Source: an uncultured Steroidobacteraceae bacterium
Lineage (GTDB): Bacteria > Pseudomonadota > Gammaproteobacteria > Steroidobacterales > Steroidobacteraceae
Assembly: GCA_955652795.1 (NCBI GenBank)
Contig: CATPBQ010000195.1
Coordinates: 1-7,410 of the forward strand
Reading direction: 5' to 3'
DNA: 7,410 bases
The notes under the pieces are model-generated. The model was not told where the DNA came from. It saw nothing but the letters and a program-made list of their open reading frames with translations, and did not search any database. The position numbers were made by a program, and so were the translations under genes. Below are positions 1-6,025 of this stretch, piece after piece; within the stretch, counting starts at the first letter, position 1, and every line of letters starts with the position of its first letter.

Positions 1-342
1 ACCACCTGCCTGCTCACCGCCGCGGCGCTCGGTGTTCAGGCCATCGATGGCGTGCACACCGACTTCCGCGACGTTGCCGGGTTGCAGCGTGAACTCACCA
101 GCGCCCGCCGCGACGGCTTCAGCGGCAAGCTCGCCATCCACCCCGAGCAGATCGCCGCCATCAATGCCGCGTTTACCCCGACCGAAGCGGAGCGCGAGCA
201 CTCGCGACGGGTGGTGGCGGCGTTCGCTGCAGCCCCTGGCGCGGGTGTGGCGAGCCTCGACGGGGAGATGATCGATCGTCCTCATCTCGTACAGGCGCAG
301 CGCATCCTCGCGGCGCTGCAACGCCCCGGGGGGCGCTCCTGA
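1..342 (+). CDS. CoA-ester lyase of the HpcH/HpaI-CitE family, C-terminal fragment
   Basis: The left edge of the window cuts this gene; 113 codons and the TGA stop (340-342) are visible, open from base 1. The fragment carries hallmarks of the C-terminal part of citrate lyase beta subunit-like and malyl-CoA lyase-like proteins: AIDGVHTDF at visible residues 14-22, GKLAIHPEQ at 42-50, then a helical FTPTEAE tail and an LDGEMIDRP-type segment near the end. Family members are TIM-barrel, metal-dependent enzymes that cleave or hydrolyse 3-hydroxyacyl-CoA thioesters such as citramalyl-, malyl- or methylmalyl-CoA in the cytoplasm. The catalytic N-terminal half is off-window, so substrate cannot be assigned. 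The gene converges on the molybdenum-cofactor group that starts 26 bp downstream on the other strand, so it probably belongs to a different transcription unit to the left. The family call is firm; the exact reaction is unknown. Confidence 0.9.
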   Translation, partial: TTCLLTAAALGVQAIDGVHTDFRDVAGLQRELTSARRDGFSGKLAIHPEQIAAINAAFTPTEAEREHSRRVVAAFAAAPGAGVASLDGEMIDRPHLVQAQRILAALQRPGGRS

Positions 343-343
343 A

Positions 344-362
344 GCCGCGCGCCCGCCGCGGC
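344..362. terminator. GC-only hairpin between convergent genes, possible bidirectional terminator
   Basis: The 26-bp gap between the two convergent stop codons contains a perfect inverted repeat: GCCGCG at 344-349, a 7-base loop, and CGCGGC at 357-362. The position suits a shared terminator for both genes. No T-tract follows on either strand, so it is not a canonical intrinsic terminator, and short GC stems arise readily by chance in this composition. Confidence 0.3.
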
Positions 363-368
363 CGTCAG

Positions 369-962
369 TCACTTCGGCGCCTCCAGCGTCAGCAGATCTT
401 CGGGGGTATCCACATCGAGCGCCGCGCTGGGCATGGGCACCCGCACCACCCGGTCGGCGCTGCGGCGTAACAGCCCGCGGGCGCCGGCGTCGCCGCGCAG
501 CTCGGCGAGATCGCGGAACGCGCTGCGCGGGAAGATGGCCGGCACGCCGCTGGTTCCCGCGTACCGCGCGGCCGCAATGTACTGGGGTTGCTTGCGCCAG
601 GTGCCGGCGAGGCGCTTCAAATCATCCGCGGTGACCGCCGCCTGATCCGCGAGCAGCAGCATGACGCCGCTGCAGCTGGCCGGCAGCCGCGCGACGCCCG
701 CGCGAATCGAGCTGGCGAGCCCCTCGCGCCACTCGTGATTCACGACGATCGATCCGGGGGAGTGTTTCAACAGCGGGGCGAGCTCGGCAGCCCCCGCACC
801 CAGCACCACGATCAGAGCGTTCCCCGTGACCTCCGCGGCCCGGGTCACCGTCGTGTGCAGCAGGGGCCGTCCCGCGACCCGCACCAGTTGCTTGGCCGAT
901 CCGAAGCGGGTAGAGGGGCCGGCCGCCAGCACCACTGAGTACAAACCCTCGGATGCCGACAC
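369..962 (-). CDS. mocA: MocA-like molybdenum cofactor cytidylyl/nucleotidyltransferase
   Basis: This 197-residue protein has the NTP-transferase fold of the MobA/MocA family. MocA transfers CMP from CTP to Mo-molybdopterin, making the cytosine dinucleotide cofactor used by xanthine-dehydrogenase-family enzymes. Visible motifs in order: the nucleotide-binding loop LAAGPSTRFGSAKQL at residues 12-26, with G15, R19 and K24; the GLASSIRAG segment at 81-89, typical of MocA; the metal-site region LLLADQ at 102-107; and the closing DVDTPEDL at 183-190. The usual DQP is DQA here (A108). The length is normal for the family. The start is GTG (960-962), 3 bp after the stop of the upstream gene, with a GAGG about 10 bases before it, so translation is probably coupled. 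The nearby xdhC favours MocA over MobA. A generic sugar-nucleotide transferase is less likely. Confidence 0.87.
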   Translation of the reverse strand: MSASEGLYSVVLAAGPSTRFGSAKQLVRVAGRPLLHTTVTRAAEVTGNALIVVLGAGAAELAPLLKHSPGSIVVNHEWREGLASSIRAGVARLPASCSGVMLLLADQAAVTADDLKRLAGTWRKQPQYIAAARYAGTSGVPAIFPRSAFRDLAELRGDAGARGLLRRSADRVVRVPMPSAALDVDTPEDLLTLEAPK

Positions 963-965
963 GGG

Positions 966-1547
966 CTACGCGCCTCGCGGCCGCGGGAAGGCGAGCGACG
1001 CGCCCGCGGGCAGTGTCGTGCTCACGCGCGCGTAGCGATTGCGCTCCTCGAGGATCGAGTCGGCATCGATACCGGCGATGACGCGCCAGTCAGTGGTTCT
1101 GGTGTTCGCCGCGAGCAACGCGTCGATGGCGTCGCGGCGCGCGCTCCACACGCTGTTGAAGAACTGCGCAAATTCTCGCCAGCTCTCCTGCGCACCGTCG
1201 CGCGGCGAAGGCGCGGACGTGCACGCCAGGGCCGCTTCGAGCTTCTCGAGCGCTTCGCGGCTGCGACCGGGACTCGCCAACACGTCCTCGAGTGCGCGCC
1301 GTGCGGCATCCGCAGGTGCGAGCCGCGCCTGCCACAGGTCGGTGAGGCGCTGGTCGCGCTCTTCGAACCACGCGAGCACGCACACGAGATAGTCCACGCA
1401 GGCCTGCCGGAACTCCTCCAGCGATGAGCCGCTGCTCAACGCGACTGCGTTGCGACGCCCGAATGCGGTGGCGCAGGCGTTGGCCACCGTGCTGGCGTGC
1501 TGCCGCTCGGCGCTGAGCTGCGCCCGGATAAGCTGAATCTCGTTCAT
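966..1547 (-). CDS. Hypothetical helical protein in a molybdenum-cofactor gene group
   Basis: I do not recognise this 193-residue protein. It has no signal peptide and no membrane segment. It looks mostly alpha-helical: residues 1-29 and 43-76 are rich in Leu, Ala, Glu and Arg in amphipathic spacing, 79-108 is a charged helical stretch, and an aromatic segment around 123-154 holds W123, F126, F129, F130, W134 and W154. There are four cysteines (C25, C50, C56, C109) and a single histidine (H17), which argues against a hemerythrin-type metal site. It ends in a short Pro/Arg-rich tail. The stop lies 3 bp from the mocA start and the ATG (1545-1547) lies 65 bp downstream of the xdhC stop, with a promoter candidate between. 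Genuine coding is supported by the in-frame fit with mocA and the filled space between neighbours. A role in assembly or quality control of the molybdoenzyme is an inference from context only. Confidence 0.72.
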   Translation of the reverse strand: MNEIQLIRAQLSAERQHASTVANACATAFGRRNAVALSSGSSLEEFRQACVDYLVCVLAWFEERDQRLTDLWQARLAPADAARRALEDVLASPGRSREALEKLEAALACTSAPSPRDGAQESWREFAQFFNSVWSARRDAIDALLAANTRTTDWRVIAGIDADSILEERNRYARVSTTLPAGASLAFPRPRGA

Positions 1548-1578
1548 AAGGCACGGAACGCTACGAGATATGACACGA

Positions 1579-1607
1579 ACTATAACTTATAAATTACTGA
1601 CTTTAAA
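1579..1607 (-). promoter_or_regulatory. Candidate sigma70-type promoter for the hypothetical gene and mocA
   Basis: On the minus strand a -35-like TTTAAA (1602-1607, 4 of 6 bases matching TTGACA) is followed after exactly 17 bp by a -10-like TATAGT (1579-1584, 5 of 6 matching TATAAT). The start point would fall near 1572, giving a leader of about 25 bases before the ATG at 1547. The elements sit in an island that is strikingly AT-rich against its GC-rich surroundings, which both supports a promoter and makes chance matches easier. A perfect TATAAT also occurs on the minus strand at 1612-1617, overlapping the xdhC stop, but it lacks a recognisable -35. Confidence 0.5.
1581..1591. promoter_or_regulatory. 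Small AT palindrome overlapping the promoter candidate, possible operator
   Basis: TATAACTTATA is a perfect inverted repeat with 5-base arms around a central C. It overlaps the predicted -10 element by four bases, where a bound repressor would block RNA polymerase. The protein that might bind is unknown. In a locally AT-rich stretch an 11-bp palindrome could arise by chance. Confidence 0.25.
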
Positions 1608-1612
1608 CATGA

Positions 1613-2725
1613 TTATACAGGCTGTGACACAGTCAGTGGGTTCACGGCTGCCGCCGCGCTCCCGGGCGTGGCAGGCCGGTGCACGAACGCGTGCAACTCG
1701 GCGACGATCGCGAGCGCGATCGACTCGGGCGTGCGGCCGCCCAGGGGCAAGCCGACGGGTGCATGCAGTCGGGTGCGCAGGCTGTGCGCGGCGGCACCCA
1801 GCTGCGACAGCAGCTTCTCGCGACGCACGGCCGGGCCCAGCAATCCCACGTACGGAATCGCGCTCTCGGCGAGGGCGCGCAGGTAGGCGAGGTCGGAGGG
1901 CAGGTAATGACTCATGACGACGGCTGCGCAGAAATGGGCGAGATCGAGCGCCCGGGGCAGGGCATCGGGACGGGCGAGGATGACACGCTCGGCAGCCGGG
2001 AAGTGCGCAGCGACGGCGTATGCCGGGCGATGGTCGACGAGTGTCACTTTCCAGTTGAGTCGGGTCGCGAAGTCCACCAGCGGCGCTGCATCCGGTCCGG
2101 CGCCGAGCACGAGTATCCGCGGCGGCAACGACAACGGCACCACGAAGAGCTTCCAGGACGGGGCGTGTCCTTCGATCCAACCGACCTGCCCGTCGGCGGC
2201 ACACTGCGCCAGCGCGGCGCGCACGGCCGGTGTCTCGAGGGCAGGCGTTGCGCGGTGCGATGGTGCGTAGCTCGGGAGCGCCAGGGTCCCGAGCGGCAGA
2301 TCCGCGCGCGCGGACTCGGTCACGACGCCGATCGCGGTGGCGGCGTGTGCCGCGAGCGCGCCGGCGAGATGGGCGAGGGGTTGCCAGTCGTTCTCCGGAC
2401 CTGCGCGCAGCAGCAGTATGTGCATCGCGCCTTCGCACCCCAGTCCCAGGCCCCACAGCAGCTCGTCCGGCCCCCGCAGGTCGTAGTGCACCGCGCGCGG
2501 ATCGCCGCTCAGGATGACCGCGCGGGCGTGCTCGCGCAGATCACTCTCCAGGCAGCCGCCCGAGAGGAGCCCCGAGTACTCGCCGTTGGCTGCGATCAGC
2601 ATGAGCGCGCCGGGTTTGCGGTAGGTCGAGCCCGCGGTGTGCACCAGCATGACCAGCGCCAGCGCACGGCGAGCGGCGCGTTCGCGCTCGAAAAGAGGCA
2701 GCAGCGGACCCAGGGATGCTTCCAC
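1613..2725 (-). CDS. xdhC: XdhC/CoxI-family molybdoenzyme maturation factor
   Basis: This 370-residue protein has both domains of the XdhC family. The N-terminal XdhC/CoxI domain shows GSTYRKPGA at residues 32-40, GLLSGGCLE at 52-60 and LWGLGLGCEG at 90-99. The C-terminal Rossmann domain shows ILVLGAGPDA at 204-213 and LVDHRP at 229-234. In Rhodobacter capsulatus, XdhC binds molybdenum cofactor, promotes its sulfuration and hands it to xanthine dehydrogenase; that role is inferred here from homology. The start is GTG (2723-2725), the most upstream start after the in-frame stop at 2768-2770, and it gives the expected short N-terminus before the first conserved motif. No Shine-Dalgarno precedes it. 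The gene is divergent from tetR and is followed by the unknown gene and mocA. The partner oxidoreductase subunits are not in this window. Confidence 0.92.
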   Translation of the reverse strand: MEASLGPLLPLFERERAARRALALVMLVHTAGSTYRKPGALMLIAANGEYSGLLSGGCLESDLREHARAVILSGDPRAVHYDLRGPDELLWGLGLGCEGAMHILLLRAGPENDWQPLAHLAGALAAHAATAIGVVTESARADLPLGTLALPSYAPSHRATPALETPAVRAALAQCAADGQVGWIEGHAPSWKLFVVPLSLPPRILVLGAGPDAAPLVDFATRLNWKVTLVDHRPAYAVAAHFPAAERVILARPDALPRALDLAHFCAAVVMSHYLPSDLAYLRALAESAIPYVGLLGPAVRREKLLSQLGAAAHSLRTRLHAPVGLPLGGRTPESIALAIVAELHAFVHRPATPGSAAAAVNPLTVSQPV

Positions 2726-2734
2726 GTGCGCGCA

Positions 2735-2740
2735 ATTATG
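2735..2740 (-). promoter_or_regulatory. Possible -10 box for xdhC
   Basis: On the minus strand CATAAT matches the -10 consensus at 5 of 6 bases and stands out in otherwise GC-rich DNA. Nine bases separate it from the GTG start of xdhC, so transcription would begin at or within about two bases of the start codon. I find no good -35 at 16 to 18 bp spacing, so the call is weak. Confidence 0.3.
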
Positions 2741-2750
2741 CCAGCGCGGC

Positions 2751-2769
2751 GAGCACGCGCAGTGCGCTC
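2751..2769. promoter_or_regulatory. Imperfect palindrome in the xdhC-tetR divergent region, candidate operator
   Basis: A 19-base imperfect inverted repeat with outer arms GAGC and GCTC and six of nine base pairs matched lies in the 109-bp gap between the divergent xdhC and tetR starts. TetR-family proteins commonly bind palindromes of roughly this size in their own divergent promoters. It is GC-rich and imperfect, so chance is a serious alternative. Confidence 0.22.
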
Positions 2770-2798
2770 ACTCCGATGCACCGGCTCAGGCGCGGGTA

Positions 2799-2827
2799 TT
2801 GCGCCCGGGGCGAGCGGACGCTTTAAT
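2799..2827 (+). promoter_or_regulatory. Candidate promoter for tetR and possibly the whole tetR-thrABC unit
   Basis: A TTGCGC (2799-2804, 3 of 6 to the -35 consensus) is spaced 17 bp from TTTAAT (2822-2827, 5 of 6 to the -10 consensus). The predicted start point falls at about 2834-2835, which coincides with the ATG of tetR, so the mRNA may be leaderless. In keeping with this, no Shine-Dalgarno sequence lies just before the ATG. Confidence 0.42.
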
Positions 2828-2834
2828 TACACTC

Positions 2835-3542
2835 ATGGTTAATAAAACCGCACTGGCGGTGCATGGGCCGGGGCGCGAACCGCCACCGAACCCGGCCCGC
2901 AAGCGGCGCGGACGTGGCCGCCCCAAGGGCGCGAGCGCGGGTCGGGTGCGCGAGCGGCTGCTGGAGGCCGCCCGGGAGCTGTTTCTGCGCTACGGCTACC
3001 GCGCCGTGTCGAGCCGGCAGATCGGCGCCGCCGCCGGGGTCAACTTCGCGATGATCCGTTACTACTTCGGTGGCAAACCCGGGTTGTACCGGGAGATCCT
3101 CCAGGGGCTCGTGCCGCCTGAGATCGCGGGGTTGGACGCCATGCAGGTGGGCCGCAGCCCGCCGAAGCTGGCGGACATCCTGAGCAACATCACGCGGGTG
3201 TGGGCGGCGAACCCCTGGATCGCCGGCTTCGTCCTGCGCGAGGTGCTGGTGCCCGGGGGCCCGATGCGCACCATGTTTCTGCGTGAATTCCCGGAACGCC
3301 TGGCGCCGATCGTCGAGCGCGCGCTCCGGGCGGAGATCGAGCGTGGCGCCCTGAGATCCGACCTCGATCCGAAGCTGCTGGTGTTGTCAGTGGTGAGCCT
3401 TGCGGTTTTTCCCTTCCTCGGCTTCCCGCTGACCAGCCGCGTGTTCGGCGTGCGCAACGACGAGGAGTTCGTGACACGGTTCCTGCGCCACACGCAGGCG
3501 CTGCTCGCGTGCGGTGTTGCTCCCGGCGGCAGGCCGGCCTGA
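2835..3542 (+). CDS. TetR/AcrR-family transcriptional regulator heading the thr operon
   Basis: The 235-residue protein has a typical TetR N-terminal DNA-binding domain: helix 1 around residues 37-53 ending in ELFLRYGYRAVS, the helix-turn-helix QIGAAAGVNFAMIRYYF at 62-78, and the following GGKPGLYREIL. The C-terminal half, about residues 95-235, is helical and would hold the ligand pocket and dimer interface; its ligand cannot be read from sequence. About 36 residues precede helix 1, with a Pro-rich stretch and a basic RKRRGRGRPKG patch (22-32) resembling an AT-hook. The ATG at 2835 is chosen because it follows the promoter candidate and avoids a long overlap with xdhC; the frame itself stays open further upstream. 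The stop shares one base with the thrA start (TGATG), so the two genes are almost certainly co-transcribed. It may control xdhC, itself or the thr genes; none of this is shown. Confidence 0.9.
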   Translation: MVNKTALAVHGPGREPPPNPARKRRGRGRPKGASAGRVRERLLEAARELFLRYGYRAVSSRQIGAAAGVNFAMIRYYFGGKPGLYREILQGLVPPEIAGLDAMQVGRSPPKLADILSNITRVWAANPWIAGFVLREVLVPGGPMRTMFLREFPERLAPIVERALRAEIERGALRSDLDPKLLVLSVVSLAVFPFLGFPLTSRVFGVRNDEEFVTRFLRHTQALLACGVAPGGRPA

Positions 3543-6025
3543 TGCTCAACCCCACTCCCTGGGTCGTGCACAAGTTCGGGGGGTCGAGCGTCGCCGACGC
3601 CGACTGCTTCCGCAAAGTCGCGGCCATTCTTGACTCGGCTCCGGCCGCTCGCCTGGGCGTGGTGTTGTCTGCGTGCCGGGGCGTGACCGATGCGCTGCTG
3701 CGCCTGGTGGCGCTCGCCGAGCACCAGGATGAAGCCTTCCGCGGCGAGCTCACGCAGCTGCGTACGCGACATGCGGGGATTGCCGAGGAGCTGCTGACGC
3801 CGGCCGCCGCGCAGTTGTACCTCGCGGCCTTCGACCGCGACTGCCACGATCTTCTGGGAATCCTGCACTCGGTCAAGCTGACCCGCGCGGCCGCCCGCAA
3901 CGTCAGCGATCTCATCGCCGGTTACGGCGAGATCTGGTCGACGCACCTGTTCGAGCGCTTCTTCGAGGAGCGCGCGCGCCGCCCGGGCGCGGTGCAGTGG
4001 CTCGACGCGCGCCGCGTGGTGGTGGCGGAATGGGGGCCGCTGGGTCCTGGCATCCAGTGGGCCGAATCGCGCGCCAACCTCGCCGCCCTGGTCGCGGCCG
4101 ATTTCGGCGGCACCCTGATCATCACCGGCTTCATCGCCTCCGACCGGCGCGGCGTGCAGACGACCCTCGGACGCAACGGCAGCGACTTCTCCGCCTCCAT
4201 CTTCGGAGCGCTGCTGGGCGCGTCCGAGATCCACATCTGGACCGACGTCGACGGCGTGCTGTCGGCCGACCCGCGCCGCGTGCCGGACGCCACGGTCATC
4301 GACTCGCTCTCGTACAGCGAGGCGATGGAGCTGGCGTACTTCGGCGCCAGGGTGCTGCACCCGCAGACCATGGCGCCGGCGGTCAAGGACGGCATCCCCA
4401 TCTGGATCCGCAACACGTTTGCGCCCGCCGGGCTGGGTACCCTGATCTGCGCGCGGCCCACCTCCGCGCTGCCCGTCAAGGGCATCACCAGCATCGAACG
4501 CGTCGCGCTCATCAACCTGGAAGGCACCGGGATGATCGGCGTACCCGGCACCGCCCACCGCCTGTTCGGCGCGCTGCGCGAGGAGGGCATTTCGGTGATC
4601 CTCATTTCGCAAGGCAGCTCCGAGCACTCCATCTGCTGCGCGATCCCCGAGGAGCAGGCGGAGCGCGCCGCAACCGTGGTGCGCCGCGCGTTCGAGCGCG
4701 AGCTGCAGGAAGGCCAGATCCAGAGCGTCGACGTCGATCCGGATCTGGCGATTCTGGCCGTCGTCGGCGATGGCATGGCCGGCACACCCGGCGTCGCCGC
4801 CAAGGTGTTCGCGGCTCTCGGCACCTCCGGCGTCAACGTGCGCGCCATCGCTCAGGGCGCCTCCGAACGCAACATCTCCGCGGTGGTCGAGGGCCGCAGC
4901 GCCACGCGCGCGCTGCGCGCGGTGCATGCGGGTCTGTATCTGTCGCCACACACGATTTCGATCGGCGTGATCGGTCCGGGAACGGTGGGCCGCGTGCTGC
5001 TCGATCAGCTCGCCTCGCAGAGCGAGCGGCTGCGCCGGCAGTGCAAACTCGATCTGCGCGTTCGCGGCGTGCTCGGCTCGCAACGCATGCTGCTCGCGGA
5101 CCCGGGCGTGGCGCTCGCTGACTGGCGCGCGCGCTACCAGGACAGCGGCACGGCGGCGCAGCTGACGCGCTTCGTCGAGCACGTGCGCGTCGACTACCTG
5201 CCGCATACGGTGCTGGTGGATTGCACGGCGAGCGCCGCGATCGCCGGCCGCTACGCCGACTGGCTGGCGGCCGGTATTCACATCGTGACGCCCAACAAGA
5301 AGGCCAACAGCGCCGATCTCGCCTACTACCATCGCCTGCACGAGGCGCGGCGTGCGGGCGCGTCCCATTACCTGTACGAGGCTACCGTCGGCGCGGGGCT
5401 CCCGGTAGTGCACACGCTCAGGGATCTGCGCGAGACCGGTGATGACATCACCAGCATCGAGGGCATCTTCTCCGGCACGCTCGCTTACCTGTTCAACCTC
5501 TACGACGGCCGGGTGAGCTTCTCGCAGATCGTGCAGGACGCGCGCCAGCGCGGCTTCACCGAGCCGGATCCGCGCGATGACCTGTCGGGGATGGACGTGG
5601 CACGCAAGCTCATCATCCTGGGGCGCGAGATGGGCCTGACGCTGGAGCTGCAGGACGTGCAAGTGGAAAGCCTGGTGCCCGCGGAGCTCGCGAGCGGCTC
5701 GATCGAGGAGTTCATGGCGCAGCTGCCCCGTTACGACGCCGCCTTTGCTAGGCGCCTGGAGGCGGCGCGCTCGCGCGGCAAGGTGCTGCGTTACACCGGC
5801 ACTCTGACGGCGGCGGGTGAGGCGACCGTGGGCCTGAGGGAGCTCGATGCGCGCCACGCGTTTGCCAACATTGCGCTCACCGACAACGTCGTGCGCTTCG
5901 CGACGCGGCGCTACTGCGACAACCCGCTCATCGTGCAGGGACCCGGGGCCGGACCCGAGGTCACCGCCGGCGCCGTGTTTGCCGACCTGCTGCGACTTGC
6001 GGCCTACCTGGGTGCGCGGCTGTGA
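3542..6025 (+). CDS. thrA: Bifunctional aspartokinase/homoserine dehydrogenase I
   Basis: This 827-residue fusion phosphorylates aspartate and reduces aspartate semialdehyde to homoserine with NAD(P)H, the first and third steps to threonine. Its length matches E. coli ThrA (about 820). The kinase domain has KFGGSSV at residues 11-17, GRNGSD at 210-215, WTDVDGV at 233-239 and SYSEAMEL at 257-264. The regulatory ACT pair has SQGSSEHS at 356-363 and AQGASERN at 437-444, the region that mediates threonine feedback in E. coli ThrA. The dehydrogenase has the nucleotide-binding GVIGPGTVG at 475-483, TPNKKAN at 583-589, GIFSGT at 641-646 and the catalytic signature TEPDPRDDLSGMDVARK at 673-689. No truncation or frameshift is seen. 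The ATG at 3542 overlaps the tetR stop; an ATG 33 bases upstream would only add residues lying inside tetR. The stop overlaps the thrB start. Confidence 0.97.
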   Translation: MLNPTPWVVHKFGGSSVADADCFRKVAAILDSAPAARLGVVLSACRGVTDALLRLVALAEHQDEAFRGELTQLRTRHAGIAEELLTPAAAQLYLAAFDRDCHDLLGILHSVKLTRAAARNVSDLIAGYGEIWSTHLFERFFEERARRPGAVQWLDARRVVVAEWGPLGPGIQWAESRANLAALVAADFGGTLIITGFIASDRRGVQTTLGRNGSDFSASIFGALLGASEIHIWTDVDGVLSADPRRVPDATVIDSLSYSEAMELAYFGARVLHPQTMAPAVKDGIPIWIRNTFAPAGLGTLICARPTSALPVKGITSIERVALINLEGTGMIGVPGTAHRLFGALREEGISVILISQGSSEHSICCAIPEEQAERAATVVRRAFERELQEGQIQSVDVDPDLAILAVVGDGMAGTPGVAAKVFAALGTSGVNVRAIAQGASERNISAVVEGRSATRALRAVHAGLYLSPHTISIGVIGPGTVGRVLLDQLASQSERLRRQCKLDLRVRGVLGSQRMLLADPGVALADWRARYQDSGTAAQLTRFVEHVRVDYLPHTVLVDCTASAAIAGRYADWLAAGIHIVTPNKKANSADLAYYHRLHEARRAGASHYLYEATVGAGLPVVHTLRDLRETGDDITSIEGIFSGTLAYLFNLYDGRVSFSQIVQDARQRGFTEPDPRDDLSGMDVARKLIILGREMGLTLELQDVQVESLVPAELASGSIEEFMAQLPRYDAAFARRLEAARSRGKVLRYTGTLTAAGEATVGLRELDARHAFANIALTDNVVRFATRRYCDNPLIVQGPGAGPEVTAGAVFADLLRLAAYLGARL

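Noticed and set aside
966..1547. Hemerythrin-like metal-binding protein
   Set aside because: The helical character is suggestive, but the protein has only one histidine, so it cannot form the multi-histidine di-iron site.
2637..2834. A longer N-terminus for the TetR protein, since the frame stays open upstream
   Set aside because: It would overlap the start of xdhC and the promoter region, and the added sequence is Arg/Ser-rich shadow; the ATG at 2835 sits directly after a promoter candidate.
1679..2842. A 387-codon plus-strand open frame opposite xdhC
   Set aside because: Its translation is Arg/Gly/Gln-rich without recognisable domains, whereas the minus strand carries clear XdhC motifs throughout.
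3509..3541. An upstream ATG extending ThrA by 11 residues
   Set aside because: The extra residues lie inside tetR and read as a Cys/Arg-rich string; the ATG at 3542 gives the normal short lead before KFGGSSV and forms a stop-start overlap.
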